A DNA stretch of 64,000 nucleotides from Escallonia rubra (Eukaryota > Streptophyta > Magnoliopsida > Escalloniales > Escalloniaceae), in assembly GCA_033065855.1 (NCBI GenBank), contig JAVXUO010000083.1, positions 62,001 through 126,000 on the forward strand, given 5' to 3'. Positions 35,664 to 55,460 of the stretch are shown piece by piece. The notes beneath the pieces are model-generated. The model was given only the letters and a program-made list of their open reading frames with translations, ran no database searches and was not told the origin of the DNA. Position 1 is the first letter of the stretch. Each line of letters starts with the position of its first letter. The position numbers were made by a program, and so were the translations under genes.

Positions 35664-37039
35664 TAGCATTTTCTCAACGTAGCAGCATACTCTTAGCAAA
35701 TGTTTTACAATCCAAAGTTGTAAAGTAAAACTTCATAGAAAGAAGATCTGCCTGAAATAGTCTTGTAGGAATCTGGGGAAATCTTTCCTGATTTCGTCTG
35801 ACAGGTCTTCTAGCATGTAAATTCTTGATTCAGATTATCAGTGAATACCATTTTAGTCCATTATCTTTCTAAAGCGATCGTGGTTGCTCTTCTCAAAAGT
35901 AAAATCAGAAAGCGAAAACCGCAAAGGATGGGCAAGAACAAATTTATGCATATGCAATGCTTTACTGAGGCCATTTTTGGCCACAAACACTTTTTTCTTG
36001 CCGGAAAGATTTTGGGTGCAATCTGAATTGTAAAAAGAGCCTGCAACCTTCCGTATGACAATCGATGAAAAATTGCAGCCAAAATTTTTCATTCGTTGCC
36101 TAAGATAATCTATAACGTCACAGCATATTATGCAAGAAAGAGTTTATGAACGGATGCGATGCTATAGTGGACTTTGATCGCTACAAGCCTCTCCTTTTGC
36201 CTAAATTGTACTACAACATCAGTTTTTTACAGCATATTACGCCGTTACACAAGAGAACCGGAATCCTTAGCGATCGTGCCTTACCTTCAACCGGTTTCTC
36301 CCCAGCAATCTATCATTAATGAGGGAGGTGGCTTGTACCAGGTGCATAGGTGGTCCAGAAATAAACAAGCAAAGTCATGTCAGGTGCAACATAATGGGGC
36401 AGCCTATGAATTGTGAATCTCGTGGCAATAGTCCATACCTTCATGACAGCCAGCCATAGACGCTCACAGATCTCAGAGGTACCATAAATAATACTAAATC
36501 ATGTCTGTGGTTAAGGATGTGTTGTCCAGAGATGGCTCCTTGATCAATGATTTTGAGAGCGCTTGTTATGAGTAATGATGATGACTCCAGTCCTTTGAAA
36601 GTTACCCCAAGCTGTACGAACCCCAATTATTAGTAAGTTAAGGGCCCGTTTGCTAATTTCATCTTATTTTTTCAAATAATAGAAATTAACGTACATTTCA
36701 ACCGTCTTATATGCTTGTCCAAACTTTAGTGTGGAGAAAGATTCATGTTCTTACGGATTAATACGGTGACAGGATTTGGAATAGACTTTTAAAAAACTTA
36801 AAGACAAAGCGAATTTGTACACGCTACCAAGAGCATATATGTCTGCTCGATTTTTTTTTTTGTTTTTGGTTTTGGTCTAATGCTGGAAACATAATTAAAA
36901 CTTCAAAATGAAATTGCCCGGCTATTCCAGCCTTTTGCCCAGTTGCAAAACATATGAAATGAAAACATATAAAACACCTTAGGTAGAATTTCATAGATGA
37001 AGTTCATAGATAAAAACATAAGACATCGAAAGCAGCTCC
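35664..37039. other. GLR 3' flank and intergenic sequence
   Basis: Probably GLR 3' UTR followed by non-coding sequence. At about 36638 the motif TTAAGGGCCCGTTTGCTAAT looks like a plant transposon end, but its partner was not found. Near 36850 a T-rich run precedes sequence that could be an antisense LINE tail. No gene. Confidence 0.45.
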
Positions 37040-37212
37040 AAGTGTTCTGGATCAGGATCCTCTCCTCTGCTGTACAACAGAAGTACTGTACCAAATAAGA
37101 TGCTACTAAATGATGTATAGCAGTGACAAGACATTTTGAGTGACAATTTTTTGTCGCTAAATGCAGTACAACATCTCTGCTGTACAGTAAAAGATCTTGA
37201 TCCAAGTGTTCG
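37040..37212. mobile_element. Small Mutator-type MITE, 9 bp target duplication with one mismatch
   Basis: A 155 bp palindromic element (37049-37203). The left arm GGATCAGGATCC mirrors the right arm GATCTTGATCC, and CTGCTGTACA occurs further in on both sides. Flanks are AAGTGTTCT (37040-37048) and AAGTGTTCG (37204-37212), a 9 bp duplication with one difference. The element has no coding capacity and would form a long hairpin if transcribed. Confidence 0.75.
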
Positions 37213-39057
37213 GTGTAGGATCAATTTTGCCTTCCTAATCAATTTACAAAAACTTCTTTCCATACGTCACACACAAATTTCACTTAAAATATCGCTTCAA
37301 CTAATTTATGCGTGTAGCCAAGCCTACACGCCACCGGTGGAATATGTTTGCAAACTTAACCCGAAACAATTAAGAAGCCAAAATTTAAAGGGTTAAAAAA
37401 AAAAAGGGAGTTGACTTTCTTAGAGAAACATAGATCGCCATGATTAGCATATGCACCACAAAGCATGCTGCCAAAAAGAGCCAACTAAAGTTTAAAGCGG
37501 CTCTAACTCCAATTTGGACTTTGTCTTGGCCTACACCCAGGAGAAAGTTATAACTATTTGTGCACGGTGGAGGAGAAATTTATTGGTCTGACGAACCAAA
37601 AAAGAAAACAAAAAAATTTCTTGGCATTGCACGCTTGTTAATGACACACTCAATATAAATTATGGCAATCATATGTGGTACAATTTAAAATAATTAGACT
37701 GAGGACTGGGCCAAAGTCTTGGGTCCAATCTACATCATTTCTGTGGTTATTTTTGTTGTTTTTTCTTGGCTAAGTTTTGGAACTGCATTAATAGAAAGAA
37801 AAGTTTATGCGTACAAATTTAAATTATAGGCTATTACATGATAATCTACTGCTGCCCGACCGATAATTACAAAATAACTAGACATGGTGAAGAAGGGCAA
37901 TTTTTTCGATATAATAACCCACTCTATTTCCGTTCGTTTCCATTATCTTCCAATGCAACAAGATCAATGTCATCTATGGAATGACTATTTTTGCTCCTTG
38001 GATGTGCTAACTTTTAGAAAAGAGCTCACTTAAAACTAAAGAAAATCGTTCTAACTCTAAAATAAAGATATTTATAAGTAATTTCATTTCACGAACTTGT
38101 GTTTATAGTGCTAAGCTTCCTAATTTTTTCAATATAATGTATTATGAGTCTTATATTAATGATTTGTTATTTTAGTGCCCCTCCAAAAATTTATAGATTT
38201 CACCAAAAAAATGAAAAATAAAAAATGAAGTCTTTGTTCTTTGTCAATATACACAAATTTTTCCTATCACATAACAATCAACGCTTCAATTTATTTTCAT
38301 TTTTGTTACTGGGTACTATAAATTTATAGTAATACGTGTACCACTTTTAGAGATATTTTATTAATTTTAACGTCCAAAGTAAAGTGTAAGTACAAAAAAT
38401 AACATGCGAACTTTATTTCTCAGAGACAACATTGTAAGTTTCATCTGTATCCGTTTTGAAACGAACACATTAAGATATCTTTAAAAACCTTAGTGCCCCA
38501 ACCTTGTGCACAAGATTTCTGCTTCCGCCACTGTTTCCAAACCAACGCCTACACTTCGTAAAAAAAGATAACACCTCGAATTCATACTCCGTACTATTTA
38601 GCGAGATAAAAGGACACCTAATGCTACTCATAACAACTTTCGTAACTTATATAGGTCCCCGCATTCACCGCTCGACATCTAACCCCAGCCGACACAACGG
38701 GAAATCGCCGTAGCAAACGCCTCTCTTACCCTCAAAACGTCACACACCGTCACTTCCAAATCTTTTCCGTTTTCATTCGACGAATACGATGGCGTCGGTC
38801 GCACTCCATTTCCCAATGAAAAATTCCCCCCGATCCAAATAAACAAAAAGCCAGCCTTTCACCTCATAAGCACCCCCGCACACACGCACCAGCTCCCCAG
38901 TGTGTATTTACGTTGACAGTTCACAGCCTACCAAATCCAACTCTGCACAGCAAAGCTTCCCCTCTCAGGTGTTCCACTTCGTTTCCCCCTCGGAATCCCA
39001 AATCCCTCCCAGCTGTCACCAGGGATTCCTCTTGGGCCTTGACTGGTTTGTGTTGTC
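37213..39057. other. Intergenic and NDR promoter region
   Basis: A/T-rich to about 38480, then rising GC towards the NDR kinase gene, with CT/CC-rich sequence at 38700-39000 that probably forms its promoter and 5' UTR. Open frames at 38504-38713 and 38900-39130 overlap this and have no domain. Near 37760 a T-rich run followed by GGAACTGCATTAATAGAAAG resembles an antisense retroposon tail. Confidence 0.45.
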
Positions 39058-48317
<9,260 letters not shown>

Positions 48318-49344
48318 GTCCGGCGGCCTCTTATCCTTCTACCATCTTATCTTCAGAAGCAGCAATTACAGAACTGAAGTTGGAAGCAATTTCACTTCAG
48401 GGTTTGCATGGTTTTGAGCACTATTCTTTTGTTTTTCCCCACCCGATGGCAGTCTAACATGTACAGTTAATGAGTAAATGAGTCCAGTTACAGTACAATT
48501 TTTGGGAACCTGCTGCATTTGAGTTGAATACAAATTTTGGAGAACAGCTTTCATTTGTTCACCATCATGAAAACATGATTACAATAAATTACACAATTTA
48601 GAGTATCTTACTTGTAATGTATGAGGATTGCTTATTTGAAATTCCTCGACATTTAACAACTTTAATCGATTCGAAACCTTTAATTGAGACAAGTAACTTG
48701 AGGAGCACTAAACAGCTCCGGGAGTATCTGCCACCGATCAGTTCTCCAAGGCTTTGATATGCAAACCAGGTGAACAACAAATAAGAGCTGCATCTGCTGC
48801 ATCTGAGTCTTAATCAGCCACAAATAAGCAGATGGTATCTAGTCTGTGAACAGTCCTCGGAACAAATGGATTTGAGCGACTATGATATCGGATTAGCTTG
48901 TAGAATCAGTGAGAAACAATGAGAAATAAGAATGCGTTTTGTGTTTTCCGAAATTGTTCTTCGTTATATGCTTAGCATAGATTTCATGAAGAACAATAAG
49001 GAAAACATACAAAGCAGATTGAAACTAAAGAAAGATCGCCTTTAACATGTCATAACGAATTATTTATTTCATGAAGGAAGCTCATCATATGAAATTCATC
49101 ATTATACTGAGGATATCTGGTGGACAATTGAGATGAAATATTTTATGATGGAAGGTTTAGTCCACATTAGTAAAGTTAAAGTGGAAGGTTTAGTCAACAT
49201 TGGTAAAATATATTTTAACTTGTATCTAAGAACGTATAATAGATAAACTATATATGAGAACTTGAAGTGTCGGCTTCTCACGGGCTAGACGGTCATTATG
49301 AAACGCTTAGCCCCACGTCTTGTCCATAATTTTGATGGGTACAT
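48318..49344. other. NDR 3' flank
   Basis: Likely the 3' UTR in its first few hundred bases, then A/T-rich intergenic sequence. Nothing coding is recognised. Confidence 0.5.
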
Positions 49345-49580
49345 ATTTTATGAAACAAACTTTTGGTTGCTACCGCGATTATAGGAATCTTTCTCCAACC
49401 CCGTATATAGTGACAATTAATAGTCTCTAAATGTTTTTAGTGACTTTTCTGACAATACTTTCAACGACAAGTCTTAACAGCTTTTTTTTTGCGTTACTAA
49501 ATAAAAACTATCCATTTATTGTGACGGTAGAAAGAATATTCCTTCTACCCGAGTACAAACCAAATTTTTTCCTATTTTTT
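49345..49580. repeat. Foldback repeat, copy 2 of 3
   Basis: The left arm (GGAATCTTTCTCCAACCCCG, then TATAGTGACAATTAATAGTC) and the right arm, read on the minus strand (CGGGTAGAAGGAATATTC), are imperfect inverted copies. It is the reverse complement of the repeat at 22460-22680, and both share the outer CCCGAGTA-N-ACCAAATTT edge. Coordinates are approximate. Confidence 0.65.
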
Positions 49581-49716
49581 GACCCGCGCCCACCATGAGA
49601 TTAGAAATTTTTGTGACCACGTCTGACTTTCACGGGATGGCACGGGTACCCAGCTCAAGTTGCCCATAAAATGCTAGACCAACATTTTTTTGTTTGTCAA
49701 ATTTACGATCTTTTGT

Positions 49717-49800
49717 CACTACAACAGATGTTAGCGACATTTTCTAACATTTGTGTGACAACAGGCGCATAGTGTAAATTTAGCGTCATTCTAAACGACC
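49717..49800. repeat. CACTA-like terminus
   Basis: The sequence CACTACAACAGATGTTAGCG opens a stretch with repeated TTAGCGAC/GTGACA-type motifs, in the style of plant CACTA transposon ends. No opposite end or 3 bp duplication was identified, so it may be a fragment. Confidence 0.4.
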
Positions 49801-50036
49801 ATGATTGATGCAACATAACTTTGTACGAGAATATTGAAACTTATAGGAGGATAAGGGACGCCTAAAAGTCAAGGAGCATAATTAGTCTCCTTTTTCGTAT
49901 TGTCATTTTTATTTGGATAAAAATTTATTATTGGTGATTATAATTTACGTGATTATCTTTCTATTCTAAACATATAAAAATTTAGAAATAAAATTGATTA
50001 ATTATCACAGCGCCAGCATCACCAAAGCACTAGTGG

Positions 50037-50227
50037 CCACGTAATTTAGAAGTCACTAAAATATCTTCGAACGGACAGAAGTCAGAAGATATTTCGTTAC
50101 CGTGAAAGGAGCTCTTTTGAGATATTTGTGTTACCGCTGGGGATATTTGTAAGATGCCGCCACCCAAATATCTAGCCTCTCCTCCTCCCGCGGGTGGGCA
50201 CCATTCGCGCCTTCTTCATTACGTGGC
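50037..50227 (+). promoter_or_regulatory. Evening elements and ABRE-like sites upstream of COR27
   Basis: A perfect evening element AAAATATCT lies at 50058-50066. Three AAATATCT octamers lie at 50087-50094 (minus), 50120-50127 (minus) and 50166-50173 (plus). ACGT-core sites occur at 50037-50042 (CCACGT) and 50220-50227 (TACGTGGC). All lie 160-350 bp before the ATG. Evening elements bind clock MYB factors (CCA1/LHY/RVE). In Arabidopsis, evening elements with ABRE-like motifs are reported to drive cold induction of COR27. This match of gene and motif supports the call. Confidence 0.75.
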
Positions 50228-50387
50228 GACGCCTCAGAGCCCTGACACGCGTAAAAAGCGGTGACAACTGGCTCCCTTCTTCTTTTCTCAAATAAACAAA
50301 GCCATTTTTCCCCATTCTTTTACACCCATCGCCACATTATTCTTTTCTTCCTGGCCCTGTTTTTTGGATTCCGCAGAACTTATTGAT

Positions 50388-52635
50388 ATGGAAGGCTTTG
50401 TTCATCAGCCAATCAGGGCGATTCGGACGTGCCCGGTCGAGTCGGACCTGGGTGGCGGCGAGTTTTCCGGTGACTCGGACGGCGGACGTGAAGTCACTCC
50501 GATTCTGGTAGTTACTCATTTACCTTCGATACCGTTTCTATTTATATATGATGTGTTGAGTGTGGAGTCGAGTTGTTATTTTATTGATATGCTTTTTGTG
50601 GATCGGCTTAGGTGTTTGGTGAGAAAATTTTACGGCAGGATGTGTGTGTGTGTTTGATTGCTGGTTTTGTCCTGCTTGTATAGAGTGTGATGAGTGAAAT
50701 TTTGTTTGGTTATGGTGAACATAGGAGAGAGGGAGATCAGCAGGTCCTCGATTAAGAATCTTGTTTGTGTATGTTATATGTTTTTCTTCTGATATATGTT
50801 GACAATTATTGATTCATTTGATTGTTTGAGTTGGAGCGTCAAATTACATATTGATTGTTTGTGCCCAAATTCAGTTTCAAAGTGAAATGATCTGGTGACC
50901 TTGCAAATCTTGTCGATTGCATAAGCTCTTCTACTGATACTCAAACCCTTTCTTGTTTTAAGTATAATCGTCCATATTTTTCCATCTGTGCTGTTGCTTT
51001 TGTTGTTTAGCCACATGCATGCGGAGAAGTTCTCAACAATTTGTAGCTAAAAACTCATTTAGGAATCCCACTCCCCATCCACCCCTCTCCCTTTTGCAAC
51101 CCTAGCAATATCCTGGTTTTTATTAAATGTTTTCATCTCAGGCGAGAGAAGCAACGCACACTGAATGGACAGATGCAAAGCATAGTTTGTACCTGAAATC
51201 TATGGAAGCATCATTTGTCAATCAGTTATATAACTCGGCGGATTTACTTGGTCGGCGTTCACAAGAGGATGGCTCTTCACATCCGAAATTCTCAAGGCAA
51301 ATGCATGCAGGCACCCACGTTCCTTCTGGCCAGGTCTAAATTCAATTGTTTCTGATTAGTGCGCTTATATATCCTCTCTGCTGTAGCTTTTTAGCCATCA
51401 AATGTTTTTATCTTGTTTTATCTTTTTTTTCCTTGTTCTGTCTGTCAGTTTAAGGTTCTTCGAGATGGCTGCTGGGAAAGGGTTAACTTCCAGAAAGATG
51501 AACCGCAAATAAGCAAAGTAGATGCATCTCATCTGCTTTCAGCTAATCCATGGATCCGACATTTTAGGTCTGGGTGCAGACACCAAGCTGTAACATCTAA
51601 TGCTCTTGTGGACGAAGCTGCATTGGCTACAACTTCAAATCAGTTTTCTGTGTCCCACTCTCGTTTGTGCCGCCAGGATAAAGTTGGCAGCAATACAGGT
51701 AGCTCCTAGCTACATTCAGCATTGATTCCCGGGGCATCTTTTTCCTTACCACTGCCGTCAGTAATTGCACTCTTGCATATGTCGTGCATTTGTGCTATTC
51801 AGTACTAGGATACTTGTCTGTATGAGTTAGTGATGCATGGTGCTGATATAAGTGTAGTGGCTAGGAAAGGAATGGAGAGTTGATGGAGAATTGAACATGC
51901 ACGGCATGAATAACTGCATAAGTAGTTTAGAAAGAAACAGAAAAAAGCACAACATATAAATTTTCCCGCAGCTCAAAGTTAATCACTGATTTTTTGCGAG
52001 CATGCATGATCCGACATCCATTTCACCTTTTCAACCTGTAAAAGAGTTTCGAGCTTATGCTTCACTGCTGCAGGAAGCTTTTAGTAAAATTTTACAGGAG
52101 AAAATGAAAGTCTTATAACTAATTTCCCACATTAGTTGTTTTAAGGCTTTACTGTAGGCCAAGTGTCGGAGGTGTGCATGGTCACTGGTAAGATTGTATC
52201 AGCACCGATAAATGAAGAATTCAATCTGTTTCTGCAAATTGTTTGCTACCCATTTCCACTTGTTGGCCATAGAAATAATCGAGTACTAGCAGATTCATGT
52301 GTATGCATGTACATATATGATTTGATTTCCAATGAAAGTCGATTGATTTTCAAATTTTGGCCCTGTAGAGGTGAGCGATCAAAACTTCGTCGATGAGGTT
52401 GTTGAAAAGGAGATGACGAGCAAAAATTGCAGCACAAAGAGGATGAGAACCTCAGTAGCTGCTAGTTCAAACTACGATCAAGTAATGCTCATAAATCAAC
52501 TCTTAGCATCATAGATTATGGTTATAATATACCTCCATCTGAGCCATAAGTCTGTTGTTCCTGCAGGTTGTTCCTTTAGGAAATTTTCCTATAATCAAAG
52601 ATGTTACTGAAAGTCGCTTTTCCTCAAAAGAGTAG
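50388..52635 (+). CDS. COR27: COR27/COR28-like cold-regulated, clock-associated protein
   Basis: Plant-specific nuclear protein. In Arabidopsis COR27 and COR28 are cold-, light- and clock-regulated, act as repressors of evening clock genes, and are substrates of COP1. Five exons: 50388-50507, 51142-51333, 51449-51698, 52369-52481 and 52567-52635, in phase, 247 residues. The conserved blocks are EWTDAKHSLYLKSMEASFV (about 48-66) with NQLYN after it, FKVLRDGCWERVNF (105-118) and NPWIRHFR (137-144), followed by SDQNFVDEV and a short basic TKRMRTS segment, ending near DQVVPLGNFP. No enzymatic domain is expected. The first in-frame ATG after the promoter is used. An upstream evening-element cluster agrees with the family's known regulation. 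The exact choice between COR27 and COR28 orthology is open. Confidence 0.92.
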
Positions 52636-54439
52636 TGTCGCTTGTCCTGTCGCAGCTGAGGCAATGATGACCATCTTATCTTTCTAACAGAACAGTAGGG
52701 GGATTCTTGAGGCACATTGACAATACATTGAGCCGTTCTGTTCACATGTGGTGGTGGAGGACATTTTTTTCGCTGTAAATCTTCAAAGAAAAAAGATGCA
52801 TGGATGTGTTGATACGGCTGCCCACTGAAGCTAAAGATTTGAGTTGATGAACCGACTGCAAAGTGGAGGTTCTTCTGCAAACCATTTCTGCGTACTCTTC
52901 AAGACTACAAAGACGGATTTTGTTTTTCAATGTAGAAAATTTTCTGCAGTTTGGTCTTTATTTGGACAAGCCAGTGGCATGGATTTGTATATGCAACTAC
53001 TCTAGTTTGCTGGATGTACAGAAGTAGGCTCTGCATTTATAGGGTGGAAATTTCCGTTGGTATGCTAGTTTATGGTAGAGAGTTTCCTTCCAGGAAAACT
53101 ACTGGTATTGGCCTTTTTATTTTTTTCCCCAATATAATTCTTGTAGTTTTGGCCGCTACATCGACGTAAATGCAAGGCTTTTCGTAGAAAGGGAGGCTTG
53201 GAGGTAACCTTCGATGATAGGTCACGCCTATGTTTTTACAATAGATTAGAAGTTAATAAGGTATTAGATCTCTGATTTGACAAGGTTTTGTTTTGAGTTT
53301 GATTTTTTTAGTTTATATATTTAGTATTCTTTAATATAGTGTAATTTTGTACTTTTTTTTTTATTTTTTTTATCTATATACTTAATGGTGGTGTATTTTG
53401 ATTTATCTTTTAACGTGCAGTGGGGAGTTTGCTTGTCACGCGAGAAGTGTTGAAACATGAGAATATTGTTTGGTTTAGTTTTTAATAAGTTAAGTTTTTA
53501 GAACAATTGATAACTTAACATTTTTTAGGTGATTTTTTTGGAGTTGTTTTGGGAGGCGTTAAGGTAACTAATTCTCCAGCCCAACATTTAGAACTATTTT
53601 TTGTACTAATTGGTGGTTAAGGGGTTCAAGCTTTTTGGAAGCAAAATGTTTGTTGGACTAATCTGCATTTAATTTGATTCCAGGCAAAGGCAGAAAGCTT
53701 ATATTTTGTTTTACTTGTAATTCAGTTACTTTTTTTTTTATATATAGGATATATAAATTCAGTTTCATCTATTTTTTGGTTTATTTATTTTGTCAGTCAG
53801 GAAGTTTTGGTTTGACTCGGCTATGTATGATTTTTGGCATGATGTCTAATTTGATTTCATGTATTTTGAAACGTATCTTTTGATTGCAATTGTTTTCTTT
53901 TCTTTTTTGAACTTTTGCCGGTCCACTCGCAAAAGTTGCTTTATTTATTGTTAACTTTATGTTATGTTAATGTGTTGTCGTTGTCTTATGTTGGGTTATA
54001 ATTTGTATTCCAACTTTAGAGTATGATCAAATCTTGATTTTACTAATCGACTGTGAACTAATCTTGATCCCAACATCAACATGCGTGCTTTCTTGATATG
54101 GTGGTTAACCTATTGATAGGAAAATTAAATTTACTACGCAGACAAATGCCATTCAACATAGGAAGAGTGATAACACAATTCATATGTATGACTATAATCG
54201 TTCACGGTAGACATTTTTCACGGCCAAACTTGGCCAACTTTGAGCTACCTTTGACGATAATTCATACCTTAAGAAAATTGACTACAATTGAGATAATTCA
54301 AGATCCAAGTATTCTAAAACTTGTCTCGAGTAGTTTGATATTATCTAAATCTTTTGATGCGATAGATCCCACGTATTTGAAACGTTTAGCTCGTATAGAT
54401 AGATACTAGTATTTGACATTGATGAAAACTCTACCAACA
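52636..54439. other. COR27 3' flank and intergenic
   Basis: The first few hundred bases are probably 3' UTR. The rest is T-rich sequence without recognisable genes. A 103-codon plus-strand frame at 54098-54409 is longer than its A/T-rich surroundings would suggest, but I recognise no domain and see no promoter or splice context. Confidence 0.45.
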
Positions 54440-54652
54440 CTTATACTAACTACTCCTGTCGTAGAAAGATATCTATAATCTAGTTGAACATCTTTAGCAA
54501 CTTTTATATAGTGACATTAAAAACTACTGTTAAAAATTATAACTGAAAGTATTAACAAAAAGTCAGTAAAAAAATATATGGGGATCGTTAATTGTTGCTA
54601 AAAAAGATGATGTAGATATCTCTCTATAGGGTAGCAGCATAAATTTTGTTAA
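54440..54652. repeat. Foldback repeat, copy 3 of 3 (diverged)
   Basis: The left arm (GTCGTAGAAAGATATCTATA, then TTAGCAACTTTTATATAGTG) and the right arm, read on the minus strand (TACCCTATAGAGAGATATCT, then TTTTAGCAACAATTAACG), are inverted. The motifs GGTAGAAAG, TATAGTGAC and TAATTGT relate it to the copies at 22460 and 49345. It is the most diverged of the three. Confidence 0.5.
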
Positions 54653-54672
54653 CAAATGATATCTAAGCTTCA

Positions 54673-55058
54673 GGTAGCGTTTGAAATCACTTCCAGTTTT
54701 GATTTTTTGTTTCCAAAAAAATAAAAACTAAAACCAGTTTAGCTTTTATTTTTTATAAAAACAAATGGATGTTTGATTAACCAGTTTTTTTTGTGGTAGT
54801 TGCGGTGGTGGTGGCCGGCCGACAGCGGTGCCGTCAGTGGTGGGCGGTGGCTGTGGTGGTAGGGGGTGATGGTGGGGTGGTCTCAAAATAAAAATCAAAA
54901 CTGAAAATCCAAAACTCCAAAATGAGAGTTTTAAAAAACAGTCCTATTTTAAAAACTGGTTTTCAAAATTGAAGGGAAAAAAACGAAAATTATGTGTCAG
55001 ACGAGTTTTTTTTTTCTCCAATTTACAAAACTGAATTTTTTTTTTGAAAACATAGCCC
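54673..55058. mobile_element. Inverted-repeat element with GTGGTGG-rich core, related to 11831-12461
   Basis: The left end GGTAGCGTTTGAAATCAC and the minus-strand reading of the right end GGGCTATGTTTTCAAAAAA are loosely inverted. The arms contain AAAACTGAAAA-type motifs, and the core (about 54790-54880) is GC-rich (GGTGGTGGTGGCCGGCC). This is the same architecture as the element at 11831-12461, with the core in the other orientation. No coding capacity. The edges are approximate. Confidence 0.5.
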
Positions 55059-55460
55059 AATTTTGAGCATTTGAGTTTACTAAAACTCTTAAACCGTCTT
55101 TAGTGTCACTAAAAGTCCAAAACTATAAGCCGAACTTCGATTGTCAAAACGAAGTCGAATATGAATTCTGTTTTGTTGGACACCTAATTTTGTTTCTTTA
55201 AAGGGAAAAAGAAAAGCTTAGAACGAAAATGAACCAAAAAAATTAGTCCGAGAAATTCTTCCTAACTCGGCATGAATCTTGGTTGACTTTTTACAGGTAC
55301 GCCCTTCAAGTCTCCAATCAATTTCGTCACGTCAGGGTTTCAATTCCCAATTTATTCATCTCATGTTAAATCCCAAATTCCTGTGTTGTTCGTTAATTCC
55401 AATTGTCAGCTCACAAATTCCGATTTTGTTGGTTTATCTAGTTCCCGATTATCTTCTGCA

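Noticed and set aside
50337-50519. 60-codon minus-strand ORF opposite COR27 exon 1
   Set aside because: Antisense shadow of a real coding exon with no independent support.
54098-54409. 103-codon plus-strand ORF between COR27 and COQ10
   Set aside because: No known domain, no promoter or intron signals recognised, and A/T-rich surroundings. Length alone does not make it a gene.
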